Positions 51,498 through 62,092 are shown, counted from the stretch's first letter. The stretch is 64,000 nucleotides of DNA from Marinomonas gallaica (GCF_001639745.1 NZ_LTAX01000001.1:372001-436000); one strand, 5' to 3'. Numbers and translations: made by a program. Notes: a model not told the origin generated them from the sequence alone.

Positions 51498-52256
51498 TTA
51501 CCTGTCACTGGTCTGTAAATACTCAGACACAATACTATCGTATAAACCATTGGCTTTAATTGTCCTTAAACCGTTGTCCATCTCGAACTTCAAACGTTCA
51601 GAATTAGGGTATTGTTGACTGATACATAAATATAGTGGAAGTGATTTTTCATCCAAAAGAGGGCTTATTTTGATCTCGGACTGCATTTTTAGCTTTTTAA
51701 CATTATAAAGCGCAGGATACTCAGCCATATAAAGCACATCAACATTTCGATATCGCACAGCTTTTAAAGCACTGTCTAAATCTGGAGCTACCTGATGGTC
51801 TACGCCACCGTTGATCAACTCTTTTTGCATTCCCCAATCTTTGACAGCCACTACTGAGTATCGGCTTAAATCTGTGATCTTTCTAATAGTGCCCGTATCT
51901 AAGCTTTTTTTACTTACCACAACTCGACTAGCATAAGAAATTGGGATACTAAAAAGCATGTAGTCGTCACGGGCCTCTTCTTTAGAACAAGATACCGTGC
52001 CTGCAATCCGGCCTTCTTGCATAGATTTAATAATCCGTTTCCAAGGTAGCCTTTCAAATGTCACATCTACCCCTTGGCTATCAAACGCAGCTTTTACTAC
52101 CTCGATATCAATACCATGAATCGTTGAGTCGTTATTTGGTGCCATAATATAAGGAGGGTAATCCACAACATAAAACGTATATACGTCATTTGCTTTGACT
52201 AAGCCCGAAAACGAAAGCATCAGGGGAATCATCAGAGACGTTAAAAACTTGCTCAT
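51498..52256 (-). CDS. Periplasmic solute-binding protein, family 3
   Basis: The precursor has 252 residues, with signal peptide MSKFLTSLMIPLMLSFSGLVKA. The mature domain opens YTFYVVDYPPYIMAPNNDST and contains GIDIEVVKAAFDSQGVDVTFERLPW, the family 3 (amino-acid-binding-like) signature. ISYASRVVVSKKSL and DVLYMAEYPALYN follow in the second lobe. No ABC permease or ATPase gene is adjacent. The next gene, 12 bases away, encodes a GGDEF-EVL protein, so its likely role is to sense a ligand and signal to it. The ligand is not deducible. Confidence 0.87.
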   Translation of the reverse strand: MSKFLTSLMIPLMLSFSGLVKANDVYTFYVVDYPPYIMAPNNDSTIHGIDIEVVKAAFDSQGVDVTFERLPWKRIIKSMQEGRIAGTVSCSKEEARDDYMLFSIPISYASRVVVSKKSLDTGTIRKITDLSRYSVVAVKDWGMQKELINGGVDHQVAPDLDSALKAVRYRNVDVLYMAEYPALYNVKKLKMQSEIKISPLLDEKSLPLYLCISQQYPNSERLKFEMDNGLRTIKANGLYDSIVSEYLQTSDR

Positions 52257-52456
52257 ATTCAGGCTCTAATTATCTGTTATGCTCAAAAGATATATCTCAT
52301 TAAAGACTAGCACATTTGGGCTTCACTGCAGCAACTAAATTGACCTAAGCAGCATGCTCCCTATGTCGAGCAGCTGTTTAGGCATTAGTAGCATGTCGTT
52401 TCCAAGTCTAACCAACACTCTTGATATAGCAATACTTGATCAACTGTCGCGGACAT

Positions 52457-52487
52457 AAAAAAACCCTAAACCAAAGTTTAGGGTTTT
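52457..52487 (-). terminator. Intrinsic terminator of the third chemoreceptor gene
   Basis: On the minus strand AAAACCCTAAA-CTTTGG-TTTAGGGTTTT is followed by TTT. It lies 27 bases after the stop codon. Confidence 0.9.
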
Positions 52488-52513
52488 AATCATGTCGTCT
52501 TTATAAGAGAAAG

Positions 52514-54469
52514 TTATTCACTCGATTTAAAACGACTCACCATCGATTGCAATTCATTTGCTAACTCATTAAGTGACGCCGCGGTATGAGACACTTGAGA
52601 CGCTAAGCTACTGGAGTCATTTGCACCATCATGAATAACCAATACATTATTATTAATTTCTTCAGCCACTAAATGTTGCTCTTCCGCAGAAGCACTGATT
52701 TGAATCATCATATCTTTAATGGTCAACACTGAAGCCAATATTTGCTCGAAGACTTGGTATGTTTGACCCGCTAACTCGACTGAGCTGTTAGCGACCACAA
52801 CACTATTCTCCATTTTGCCTGCGACAATATTAGTTTGTTGTTGCAAGCGCGTCAGTAGTTTATCAATTTCATCTGTTGATTCCGCAGTACGACCCGCTAA
52901 CGTTCTAACCTCATCAGCAACTACGGCAAAACCTCGACCCTGTTCACCCGCTCGCGCGGCCTCAATAGCGGCATTCAATGCTAGCAAGTTTGTTTGTTCT
53001 GCTATGGCTTTAATCGTATCTAGGATGCCAACAATATTCTTCGATTCTTGAGATAACGTCCCCATGGATTCGTTTGAACTGTTAATTTCAGATTCAAGCT
53101 TATGAAGTGAGTCCATTGTCTGTTGAATCAAACGATTACCTTCTTGAACTTGAGATTCACTGTCTTCAGCTGAGGCTGCAGCGGAACTACAGTTTGAAGC
53201 CACTTCGTTAGCCGTAGCAACCATTTCATTAAAGGCGGCAGAAAGATGATCAACTGAATTCGCTTGTTTAGAGACGATGCCACTTAAATCAGCGGAAAGT
53301 GTTTCTGAATGATGTGCCACTTTACCAATTTCATTACAAGAGTTTTTGGTACGCCCAACGATACTATCAATGGATGCCACGAACTGATTAAACGCATGAG
53401 CCATTTGTCCAGACTCGTCTTTTGAGTGCTCTTCAAGACGCTGCGTTAAGTCCCCTTCACCTTGACTAATATCCGTTAAACGCTCTGCCATAACCTTCAC
53501 AGGTTTGATAATCACGCTTGAAAGGAAAGAACCAATAACGATGAAGATAATCACCATAATGACTGAAATAATAACAATGTTCGTAATTAAGTTATTCGCC
53601 TGCGCGTACACTACACTGCTTGGGATTAATCCAATGAACTTCCAGCCCAGCGCTTCAGACGTATAGACTCGAGCGAACCACTCATCACCTTCAATCGTCA
53701 ATGTCTGGATCGTATCGCTACTGCTTAAAGAAGCGTAGGGGCGTGATGCGTCAGAGATATCTTTAAAGTTGTTTTCAGGATCCGCTGGGTCAGCCAATAT
53801 AGTATTGGTATCTTCCACCATCACCACATAGCCCTCGCCACCAAACTTAACTGTGGCTAATAACTCTGTCAGCTTCTGTAATGTCACATCCACACCCACT
53901 ACACCATAGGCACCGTCTTTACCTTCAAAGCGCTGCAAGTAATCCACTAGCGGCGCACCGGTAAAAGTATCTCGGTAGGCAGGAATGCGTTTGGGAGTAG
54001 TAGAGTTAATGGATTGTGTGTACCAGCCCTTTTTAGTAGGGTCATAATTTTCACCGCTGTTACCGTGCGGCCATTGCAAATAGCCTTTATCGGCTGTGCC
54101 AACCCATATGTAAGCAAGGTCAGGATGCGTTTCCCCGAAATCTTCGAACAATGAAAAGGCTGCTTGCTCTTGCGGCGAATTTGACTCAGGCGTCATTTTT
54201 TTAACTGGCTGGTTAGCATAGCTCTCAATGCTATTCGGCATAATATTTTGAACTGCGTCGGCTCGCGCAAAAAACGCGGCGTTCTCAGCCAAATTATTCA
54301 AGTACATTGAAAACAATGCGTCTACATAGCTGATTTCAGATTTACTTTGGTTATCAAATTTATCTACGGCATCAGTACGCACGCTGCTAATGATAACTAA
54401 AGACACCAGTAATACCGGTAAAATAACCCCAGCAGCGACTAATGCAATGATTTTTGCACGAACTGTCAT
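52514..54469 (-). CDS. Methyl-accepting chemotaxis protein with dCache sensor
   Basis: The protein has 651 residues: helix at about 7-30, periplasmic double-Cache domain (about 35-280) with [28 protein letters not shown] and [17 protein letters not shown], second helix (about 288-310), HAMP to about 365, and the signalling domain with tip [18 protein letters not shown] and [19 protein letters not shown]. The D-x-x-x-R/K-x-W-Y pattern and the small-molecule pocket resemble dCache receptors for amino acids and similar ligands. Its own terminator follows. The ligand is not known. Confidence 0.93.
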   Translation of the reverse strand: MTVRAKIIALVAAGVILPVLLVSLVIISSVRTDAVDKFDNQSKSEISYVDALFSMYLNNLAENAAFFARADAVQNIMPNSIESYANQPVKKMTPESNSPQEQAAFSLFEDFGETHPDLAYIWVGTADKGYLQWPHGNSGENYDPTKKGWYTQSINSTTPKRIPAYRDTFTGAPLVDYLQRFEGKDGAYGVVGVDVTLQKLTELLATVKFGGEGYVVMVEDTNTILADPADPENNFKDISDASRPYASLSSSDTIQTLTIEGDEWFARVYTSEALGWKFIGLIPSSVVYAQANNLITNIVIISVIMVIIFIVIGSFLSSVIIKPVKVMAERLTDISQGEGDLTQRLEEHSKDESGQMAHAFNQFVASIDSIVGRTKNSCNEIGKVAHHSETLSADLSGIVSKQANSVDHLSAAFNEMVATANEVASNCSSAAASAEDSESQVQEGNRLIQQTMDSLHKLESEINSSNESMGTLSQESKNIVGILDTIKAIAEQTNLLALNAAIEAARAGEQGRGFAVVADEVRTLAGRTAESTDEIDKLLTRLQQQTNIVAGKMENSVVVANSSVELAGQTYQVFEQILASVLTIKDMMIQISASAEEQHLVAEEINNNVLVIHDGANDSSSLASQVSHTAASLNELANELQSMVSRFKSSE

Positions 54470-55108
54470 ACGTACCTCTCAAACTCTCAGTTTGGGCTAA
54501 TCCCAATTTTTAGAATAGAATGCCGTATCGAACTATGTCATAAACATAGCGCTGGACGACTTAGGCGTTTGTCCAGAACATCCTTATTCATAACTGAGCG
54601 GTACATGCACACATACACGCCAAGTAAAATCCAAAGTATTGCCCTAACACTATAAATTAGAAAAAACTAATTTAAAATACTTAAAAAACACTTATCCAAA
54701 ACAATCGTTTCAAATAACGCGACTAGCGAAAAGTTAAAAATGCCTTATCAATAATTATTCGACCTAATCATCTAAATATAGCAGCGCTCAGGTCATGTCG
54801 AAGTGTTAATTCAGTATTAACCGGAGCAGTGGCAAGTTTTTCTACTAGTAAAGGATAAGAAAATGATGCTGCTGTCAGCATTCTAAGCTGCATCGGTCAT
54901 ATGTATTAAAATTGTTTTATTCAAACAAAACAATCTATTACGCATTTATTTTGATACCTCTAGCATAATGCTTCTAAGCAAAACTTTGAAGTTTATTATT
55001 GTGAAGTGTTGTAGCGAAAAAGCTCAACTCTGATGACCATGCGTAAACACTCGCACAATCTTTCATTTAGCTGACCCCTAACAGAAAAGTAAAGAGGATT
55101 ATTCTTCC
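54470..55108. other. Long intergenic region with no recognised feature
   Basis: This 639-base A+T-rich gap separates two same-strand genes. I find no convincing coding frame (only frames of a few dozen codons without ribosome binding sites), no tRNA, and no clear terminator or operator. It is the longest non-coding stretch in the window. Confidence 0.5.
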
Positions 55109-55690
55109 TTACGTTCTAAACGTATACGTTAGAATATCTGCAATTTTTCGATCTACCTCGACGCCAACTGCAGCAAAATCCTCACGCTCAACTTGGTATA
55201 GAAATGGTTTGATCTCACGAAGTTTAACGATCGCTTTTGGGTCTTCTGTTAGTAACACGGCTACGTATGAGAAAGCATCGTAATAGGCAAAACCGTTATC
55301 TTTTAAGGCGTTAAGATAAGAGTCCAGTGTTTCTTCACCAAACACCTGCTTAATGGCTGTTATGGCACCATACACAGCCGTTCCTTCACTTAATACCGAA
55401 GCTTTATCCTCTTTTCCAAGTGGGTACAATCCACGTACCAGCTCTTGTACGACATCGGCAAGCAACATAACATCGTTACTAAATCCTCTCGCAGGCATAC
55501 GAATTTTATAGCGATAAGGTAACTCATCAGACTCAAGAAGTATTTCAGGCTTGGCAATATCTGAATCCACTTCAAAGCCTACAAACTGCGCTTCTTCATT
55601 GGATACTCCAAATAAAAACTCTACCGCAGGCAACCATGCTGCACGGATTTTATCCAGTTTTTGAACCTGCGTAAGTTGAGACTCTGACAC
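55109..55690 (-). CDS. Hypothetical cytoplasmic protein
   Basis: The protein has 193 residues, no signal peptide and no membrane helix. Its acidic composition and codon-level regularity suggest a real gene. It begins MSESQLTQVQKLDKIRAAWL; the middle contains LADVVQELVRGLYPLGKEDKASVLSEGTAVYGAITAIKQVFG, seen in parts. The conserved-looking 'SEGTA' patch is reminiscent of a HExxH-less peptidase-like or helical domain but this is not secure. I do not recognise the family. It is isolated, with 639 bases of unexplained sequence downstream and the CbiX terminator upstream. Confidence 0.7.
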   Translation of the reverse strand: MSESQLTQVQKLDKIRAAWLPAVEFLFGVSNEEAQFVGFEVDSDIAKPEILLESDELPYRYKIRMPARGFSNDVMLLADVVQELVRGLYPLGKEDKASVLSEGTAVYGAITAIKQVFGEETLDSYLNALKDNGFAYYDAFSYVAVLLTEDPKAIVKLREIKPFLYQVEREDFAAVGVEVDRKIADILTYTFRT

Positions 55691-55820
55691 CTGCTGTACC
55701 CCGTTAAATCAATTACATGACACTAAGTCGCTGCTTAGTATTTCTAGACAAGAACTTTATCATACCGATACCATTTGCGACCAGAACGAGCATTAAATAC
55801 TGCGACACATTCACTGTGCT

Positions 55821-55849
55821 AAAAGAGCCCCATGAATGCAATGAGGCTC
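55821..55849 (-). terminator. Terminator at the end of the cobalamin operon
   Basis: On the minus strand GAGCCTCAT-TGCATTC-ATGGGGCTC (9 bp with one wobble pair) is followed by TTTT. It lies just after the CbiX-type gene. Confidence 0.75.
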
Positions 55850-55857
55850 ATTGTGAG

Positions 55858-57081
55858 TTAACGCTTATGGGCTAACGCTGTTTTAGTGCAATCCCCATCG
55901 ATACGGTGTTTTTCTTGCTCCAAAATTTCTTCGGTAAACTGCCCCATAAAGCAACAGCAAATGCCCTCACCGATCATGGTACGCGGCCCCATTGGGTGGC
56001 CAATATGTTTATAAACACCATGGTGGTGATGCCCTTCTCCATGACTGTGCCCATGAGAATGATCATGACTGTGAGAATGACTATGTCCATGGGAATGTCC
56101 GTGATCACTATGCGAGCGATCCATCACATGAATACTGTCAAAGCTAACCGCATGCTTCGTATCGGACTCAGATAGACCGTGAGTATCGTCTTGAGGGTCT
56201 ACAAACTCCGCATGATGGTGATGCACATCGACTTCGCCTGCTGCTAGGCGACGCTTAAAAGAGCTCATTAACGTTTCATCAGATGAGCTGAACAATGAAC
56301 CGTCCATGATTTCATTTACGCGGTTTACAAACGCATCGATAACGCGTTCGTGATCGCTTAAATAATGTGCTTGAATAAACTCGATAGATGGATGCTCTTG
56401 CGCCACTTTGTCCACATAACCTTGGATACGTTTAATCAAGCGTCCGGTAAATAGGAAGTATGGGGCAATAACAATACGTTTGAATCCTAGCTTTACCAGT
56501 TTATCAAGACCGACACCCACAGACGGGTATGTCACGCCGGAATACACTGTATCAGCCCAGCCAAAGCCCATGTTCTCATTCACGATACGCGTCAATTTAG
56601 CAGCTTCAGCATTTGCTGAAGTGTCTGATGTACCACGCCCCACTACCACGAGCATAGTGTCATACAGTTCACTAGGTGGATTCTGAGGATCCAAGCCTAA
56701 TGATTCGTAAATTCGTGCTTGAAAGGCTTCAATCATGTCTTCTTGTAAGCCCAACTCCCGACCGTAATGCATAGATAAGCCATCCTGCTTTTCTTGAAAT
56801 GTGGTCAGTACGGATGGGATATCGTTTTTTGCATGGGTCGCAGCAAACAACATACCTGGAATCGCATAGATGTCTTCAACCCCCTGTTTAAGTAGATTGT
56901 TTAAGCCCATATGAATGTTCGGTGCTGAAAACTCTAAAAAGCCATATTCAACAGGAAGATCCGGAAAGCGTTTTTTCAAACCTTCCGCCACCAAACCAAA
57001 TTCGCGCTCCGCATCCTTATCGCGACTTCCATGGCCACAGATCATAATGCCTTTTTGTTTTACTGGATTTGAATTACTCAT
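55858..57081 (-). CDS. CbiX-type sirohydrochlorin cobaltochelatase with His-rich segment and Cys cluster
   Basis: The protein has 407 residues. The CbiX fold is duplicated: ICGHGSRDKDAEREF with the catalytic His early on, PGMLFAATHAKNDIP with the second His, then a second copy VVVGRGTSDTSANAEA where Arg replaces His. A strongly His-rich stretch follows (about residues 318-360, with repeated HSH/DHSHGH units), then EGICCCFMGQF, a triple cysteine near the C-terminus. Long CbiX proteins carry comparable His-rich regions and Fe-S cysteines. It would insert Co2+ early in the B12 pathway, whereas CobN inserts it late, so both routes seem represented. ATG at 57081 is preferred over a TTG 12 bases upstream. 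It is the last gene of the operon. Confidence 0.87.
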   Translation of the reverse strand: MSNSNPVKQKGIMICGHGSRDKDAEREFGLVAEGLKKRFPDLPVEYGFLEFSAPNIHMGLNNLLKQGVEDIYAIPGMLFAATHAKNDIPSVLTTFQEKQDGLSMHYGRELGLQEDMIEAFQARIYESLGLDPQNPPSELYDTMLVVVGRGTSDTSANAEAAKLTRIVNENMGFGWADTVYSGVTYPSVGVGLDKLVKLGFKRIVIAPYFLFTGRLIKRIQGYVDKVAQEHPSIEFIQAHYLSDHERVIDAFVNRVNEIMDGSLFSSSDETLMSSFKRRLAAGEVDVHHHHAEFVDPQDDTHGLSESDTKHAVSFDSIHVMDRSHSDHGHSHGHSHSHSHDHSHGHSHGEGHHHHGVYKHIGHPMGPRTMIGEGICCCFMGQFTEEILEQEKHRIDGDCTKTALAHKR

Positions 57082-57159
57082 GCTTTTTCTCAAGTTTATT
57101 TAACGCTTTAGCGCTTATGTTAATGGGTCAATACCAATTGGTAGATCACAAAAAGACGC

Positions 57160-60100
57160 TTAACCTTGCTGCTCTTGACGCTGATCGATCTCTAAAAGAA
57201 AAGACTGGATCTTGCCAGCGTATTCCTGCGACTCGGTCCACATGCCACGTTGAATGGCTTCCAACAGTCGCTCAGCCATTTCGGCTTGTGCGTATGGGTT
57301 GTTGTCCGCCATAAATTGCTGGTTGGCTGGATCAAACAGTAAGGCATCTGTCACTTGTTGGTATTGATAGTTAGCAACCAAATCCGTGGTTGCATCGTAA
57401 GCAAATAAATAATCCACGGTTGCGGTCATTTCAAATGCTCCTTTATAGCCATGCTCTTGCATCGCTGAAATCCATTTCGGATTCAACACACGCCCTCGAA
57501 TAACGCGATTAAGCTCTTCTTTTAAGGTGCGTATTTTCGGTGTGGAAGGATTTGAGTGATCACTGTGGTAGACGCTTGGAGCCTTACCACTTAAGTGGGT
57601 AACGGCATTGGTCATGCCCCCTTGAAATTGATAGTAATCATCCGAATCCAATAGATCATGTTCGCGATTGTCTTGATTTTGCACTACCGCCTCCAGCTTA
57701 GATAAGCGCGTAGAAAATGCCTCTTTGGCATCCACACCATCGCGCAAGTCGCCGTCGTAAGCGTAGCCTCCCCAATTCAGATAGGCTTCCGCCAAATCGG
57801 CTTTAGAATCCCAACAGCGCTCATCAATCAGCCCTTGAAGACCGGCACCATATGCGCCCGGCTTGCTACCAAACACTCGATAGGACGATTGTCGAGCAGC
57901 TTCCGCTTTTGATACACCCTGATCTATTAACTCACTTTCACGGGCACGAACATTCGCTTGAATCGTATTCCCATTACCGGGTTCTTCATACTCAATAATG
58001 GCTTGTACCGCAGCATCGTATAAGCGCATGACATTAGCAAAGGCGTCCCGAAAAAAACCCGAAACGCGTAAGGTAACATCGACTCTGGGACGACCTATTT
58101 GCATACAAGACAACACTTCAAAATCGCTCACACGATTCGAACCTGGTGCCCAAATGGGACGTACGCCCATCAGCGCAAAGGCTTGCGCGATATCATCACC
58201 ACCAGTGCGCATCGTAGCGGTTCCCCAAACAGACAACCCAAGGTTCGTCGGATAATCACCATGCTCCTGCAAATGACGCAATATCAGCGCCTGCGCTGAT
58301 TTTTCACCAATTGCCCAGGCCGCAGGAGAAGGTATCGCACGATTATCAACAGAGAAAAAGTTACGCCCTGTCGGCAACGTATCTAAACGTCCTCGCGTAG
58401 GGGCACCACTTGGGCCAGGAGGGACAAATTGCCCCGCTAAACCGTTAATCAACGCGGCAATTTCATCCTGTTCACTCTGTCGCAAGGCTTGCATTAAAGT
58501 GTTATTAGCATGGTTGAGTAAGGCCGCGGTATTAGGCCACTGATCTGATGATAGTGGCTTGTGATCCATCAACACTTGCGTGACACATTGTTGTGCCAAT
58601 AACTCTAAACGCTCTTTAGCGTCCGCATGAGTACGCCATGGTGCCGAGCTTATCGCCTGCAATACATGAGGCTTATGACTCTGCCAAGGTAGAGTTGCTG
58701 ATTCCATTGGGTTGAACTCAGCCTCACTCAAAGCTAGGTCAATAGCCAGTGAATGCAAAATCCCTTGGCTAGTTGTCTCTCTACCACGCGGTAGTCGCAA
58801 TAATGCAACAATGGTATCCGCCAATTTATCGCGTTCCGGAAGCTCACCTAGACGATGCAAGCCGTGGCGAATTTGTGACTCTTTGATCTCACATAAATAG
58901 GCGTCTAGCTCTTCTAGTACAGACGCCTCATCATCCGCTTTAACGCCGGTCAGCTCTTCTAACAAGTGACTTGAACGGACTTTTTCTAAAATAGACGATT
59001 TTAGCCACGTCTCTCGACGCTCATCCATGCCAAGCGCTTGGTAGTATTCATCAACCAACGTTTCCAACTCTGCCATGTCGCCATAGCTTTCTGCTCGGGT
59101 CATCGGTGGCATAAGATGATCAATAATAACCGCTTGAGTGCGTCGCTTTGCTTGCGCTCCTTCACCGGGATCATTGACGATGAATGGATAAAAATGCGGC
59201 ATAGGCCCCATCGCGATGTCGGGCCAGCATTGGTCTGATAACGCGGTACCTTTGCCCGGTAGCCATTCTAGGTTGCCATGCTTACCGACATGAACAATCG
59301 CATCCACTTGGTACACATGACGAAGCCAGAAGTAATAGGCTAAATAGCTGTGTGGCGGAATCAAATCAGGATCGTGATAATTCGCCGCAAGATCGAGATT
59401 AAAACCACGGGCAGGTTGAATTCCAATAAAGGTTTCGCCTAACCGAATGCCAGCCAACATCATGCGCCACTCACCTTCTACAGCGCGACATTTATGGTCT
59501 TCTTCTGGCGCCCCCCAACGCTCCCAAACCGCTTGTTGAGACGTAAGCGGTAGCTGATAGAAATAATGCAAGTAGTCATTTAGCGCCAAACTCTGCCAAC
59601 ATCCACGTTGATGCAATGTGTTCGGATTGTTTGTAACTGCTCCCAGCAGCGCCTCGATGAGCGCATTGCCATCTTCGGGTATGCCTTCTATTGGATAGCC
59701 CGCCCACTCTAAAGCTCGCAATAGATTGATCGTTGAGGCAGGTGTGTCTAAACCTACTCCATTACCAATTCGACCATCTTTGGTCGGGTAATTGGCGAGT
59801 ATAAAAGCGATCCGTTTTTGTGAGTTTGGTATGTGTTTAAGGCGGCTGTATTGCTTTGCTAATTGCGCCACAAATGTAGCCCGTTCCGTATGCAACTGAT
59901 AACGAATTAAATCGATTTGAGCTAACTCATTGAAGTGAGATAAGGCTTTAAAGCTCACAGCGCGCGTGATGATTCGCCCATCCATTTCAGGTAATACAAT
60001 TTGCATTGCTACATCTCGGCTGCGTAAGCCTTGGGATTGTTCTAACCAATCTTCTTCCGTGCTACCGGATAAGATGAGCTGTAATACAGGAATAGGCTGT

Positions 60101-61005
60101 TCAAAGACCGAGGCAAACTCAGTGGGTTCAGACGCCAAATCAGGGCTACCAGCGCGATTAGCTGAAAATCCGGTGCAATTTAAAATAATAGTCGCCTCAG
60201 ATCGGTCGATCATAGACTCTACCAATTCAATGCTCACGCCATCCTTCAGAGAGCTCAACGCTACCTGTAGCGGAATCACGCCCTGCTCATATAGGATTGA
60301 GGACAAATCACTAAACACTTGCGTGTTACCGCTTTGAAAGTGCGAGCGATAATACAACACCAATGCCACCGGCCATTGCTGTGCTAACGCCTCTTGATAA
60401 TGGGTTTGCCAATCCAAATAACGCACAGCTTGGCCTTGATCGACAATAAACGCATTGGGAATCGTCGACGGTTCGCACCATTTAGCTTCACCGTCAAACC
60501 AGAGTGACTGCAAGTACTGAAGCATTTGTACCGCATTGCTTTGCCCGCCTTCACGAAGGTAACGCCAAACACGTGTGACAGTTTCTTGCGTGGCGGATGA
60601 GGCACGCATGATCTCTGGGTCTGCGCTGTCATCTCCAGGCACCACAATAAGATGTCGATGATGTTTAGCATTTACCCATGCCTGTAAGCGCTCAAAGCCG
60701 TAAGGCCAATAATGCTGTCCGCCTAGCAGTGATAGAATCACCACTTGAGCACGGTTTTTTTGCGTTGGTTTATCCAGTACTGTGGATTCATAGAGGTCGA
60801 ATGCCGCCGGTTTGACCAGCTGCATCCAATTGGCTAACCGTACACTTGGGGCTCCCTCATGATGCCATGTATCGAGCGCTGTCCCCAGAGCGGTTAACAG
60901 TGAGTCGGCAGCCGCCAATACAACAATATCAGCCGGGGTTTGCCCCAAATCGATGATGCCTTCATCGTCAACAAAGCCACCTGGTTTGGCTGCCAGTAAA
61001 TGCAC
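57160..61005 (-). CDS. cobN: Cobaltochelatase subunit CobN
   Basis: This 1281-residue protein is the large subunit of the ATP-dependent cobaltochelatase that inserts Co2+ into hydrogenobyrinic acid a,c-diamide. The start GTG at 61005 gives the canonical MHLLAAKPGGFVDDEG. Conserved blocks follow in order: NCTGFSANR, IAFILANYPTKDGRIGNGVGLDTPAS-type region, VGKHGNLEWLPGKG, and GRNFFSVDNRAIPSPAAW and AYGAGLQGLID. Length is close to the usual ~1250-1450. No CobS/CobT or ChlI/ChlD genes lie in the window; partners must be elsewhere. The gene follows cobW by 10 bases, typical for aerobic cobalamin operons. Confidence 0.96.
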   Translation of the reverse strand: MHLLAAKPGGFVDDEGIIDLGQTPADIVVLAAADSLLTALGTALDTWHHEGAPSVRLANWMQLVKPAAFDLYESTVLDKPTQKNRAQVVILSLLGGQHYWPYGFERLQAWVNAKHHRHLIVVPGDDSADPEIMRASSATQETVTRVWRYLREGGQSNAVQMLQYLQSLWFDGEAKWCEPSTIPNAFIVDQGQAVRYLDWQTHYQEALAQQWPVALVLYYRSHFQSGNTQVFSDLSSILYEQGVIPLQVALSSLKDGVSIELVESMIDRSEATIILNCTGFSANRAGSPDLASEPTEFASVFEQPIPVLQLILSGSTEEDWLEQSQGLRSRDVAMQIVLPEMDGRIITRAVSFKALSHFNELAQIDLIRYQLHTERATFVAQLAKQYSRLKHIPNSQKRIAFILANYPTKDGRIGNGVGLDTPASTINLLRALEWAGYPIEGIPEDGNALIEALLGAVTNNPNTLHQRGCWQSLALNDYLHYFYQLPLTSQQAVWERWGAPEEDHKCRAVEGEWRMMLAGIRLGETFIGIQPARGFNLDLAANYHDPDLIPPHSYLAYYFWLRHVYQVDAIVHVGKHGNLEWLPGKGTALSDQCWPDIAMGPMPHFYPFIVNDPGEGAQAKRRTQAVIIDHLMPPMTRAESYGDMAELETLVDEYYQALGMDERRETWLKSSILEKVRSSHLLEELTGVKADDEASVLEELDAYLCEIKESQIRHGLHRLGELPERDKLADTIVALLRLPRGRETTSQGILHSLAIDLALSEAEFNPMESATLPWQSHKPHVLQAISSAPWRTHADAKERLELLAQQCVTQVLMDHKPLSSDQWPNTAALLNHANNTLMQALRQSEQDEIAALINGLAGQFVPPGPSGAPTRGRLDTLPTGRNFFSVDNRAIPSPAAWAIGEKSAQALILRHLQEHGDYPTNLGLSVWGTATMRTGGDDIAQAFALMGVRPIWAPGSNRVSDFEVLSCMQIGRPRVDVTLRVSGFFRDAFANVMRLYDAAVQAIIEYEEPGNGNTIQANVRARESELIDQGVSKAEAARQSSYRVFGSKPGAYGAGLQGLIDERCWDSKADLAEAYLNWGGYAYDGDLRDGVDAKEAFSTRLSKLEAVVQNQDNREHDLLDSDDYYQFQGGMTNAVTHLSGKAPSVYHSDHSNPSTPKIRTLKEELNRVIRGRVLNPKWISAMQEHGYKGAFEMTATVDYLFAYDATTDLVANYQYQQVTDALLFDPANQQFMADNNPYAQAEMAERLLEAIQRGMWTESQEYAGKIQSFLLEIDQRQEQQG

Positions 61006-61015
61006 TCTTGCTCGC

Positions 61016-62092
61016 TTAAGCGGTCAACGCCGCGTTGAGTTTATCTTCAATCAGATCTTTACTGATGCCTTTACCAATAAACACAAGCTGTGTTTGGCGT
61101 AGCTCATCCGATTGCCATAAGCGATCAAAGTAACGCTCTAAACGTGTACCTACCACTTGAAAAACTTGACGCATTGGCTTCCCATTTACAGCGGCAAACC
61201 CTTTGACACGATAAATATTGTACTTCTCTACTAAGTCTTCAAGCGTATCTTGTAACGAGTCGGCATCTACTTCTCCCAATTTCACTACGAACGATTCAAA
61301 GTGATCGTGAGCATGCGCATGGTCATGCCCATGGGCATGATGGTGATCATGATGATTGTGAACGTGATCAATGCGAGACTCGGTTTCAGCTTCAAGGCCT
61401 AATAGTACGTCTAACGCTGCCTCGCCATTTTCGATGTAAGCAATCTTCACGCTAGAGTCGACTTCATTTTCAATGATTTGCGCGACGCGTCGACGCTGGA
61501 CATCATCAAGCAAGTCATTTTTACTGACCACCACAAGATCCGCCGAGCTCAACTGATCATCCAGTAACTCTTGTAGTGATGGATCATGGTCTAACGACTC
61601 ATCCGCTAGACGCTGAGCTTGAACTTTGTCTTCATCGTGAGCAAAACGACCTGCCGCAACAGCAGGGCCATCGACCACCGTAATAACAGCATCTACGGTG
61701 CAGTGCTCTTTTATACCAGGCCAATTAAATGCCTGTACCAGAGGTTTTGGTAATGCTAGACCACTGGTTTCAATCAGAATGTGGTCAATGTCATCACGTC
61801 GTTCTACTAATTGCCTCATAACCGGAAGAAACTCTTCCTCTACCGTGCAGCAGATACAACCATTGGCCAGTTCATAAAAGCCATCTTCTGTGCGCTGGGC
61901 GGTGCTGTCATCGTCACAATCTAACGGACAAGATCGCAATAAATCGGTATCGATGTCCAACTCGCCAAACTCATTTACAATAACAGCAATACGTTTGCCT
62001 TGAGCTTGCTTAAGGACATTTGATAAAAGCGTTGTTTTACCACTGCCAAGAAAACCTGTCACAACAGTGGTGGGTATTTTATTAAGTTGCAT
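61016..62092 (-). CDS. cobW: CobW, G3E-family GTPase metallochaperone
   Basis: The protein has 358 residues. Walker A is GFLGSGKTTLL, followed by VNEFGELDIDTDLL, the metal-binding GCICCTV (CXCC), ETSGLALP, and the GTP-specificity motif SKND. Between the GTPase core and the C-terminal CobW domain lies a His/Asp-rich loop (about residues 243-266) expected to hold metal. It is thought to deliver Co2+ to CobN. It precedes cobN by 10 bases and follows cobM by 9 bases, so it is in the same operon. Confidence 0.95.
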   Translation of the reverse strand: MQLNKIPTTVVTGFLGSGKTTLLSNVLKQAQGKRIAVIVNEFGELDIDTDLLRSCPLDCDDDSTAQRTEDGFYELANGCICCTVEEEFLPVMRQLVERRDDIDHILIETSGLALPKPLVQAFNWPGIKEHCTVDAVITVVDGPAVAAGRFAHDEDKVQAQRLADESLDHDPSLQELLDDQLSSADLVVVSKNDLLDDVQRRRVAQIIENEVDSSVKIAYIENGEAALDVLLGLEAETESRIDHVHNHHDHHHAHGHDHAHAHDHFESFVVKLGEVDADSLQDTLEDLVEKYNIYRVKGFAAVNGKPMRQVFQVVGTRLERYFDRLWQSDELRQTQLVFIGKGISKDLIEDKLNAALTA

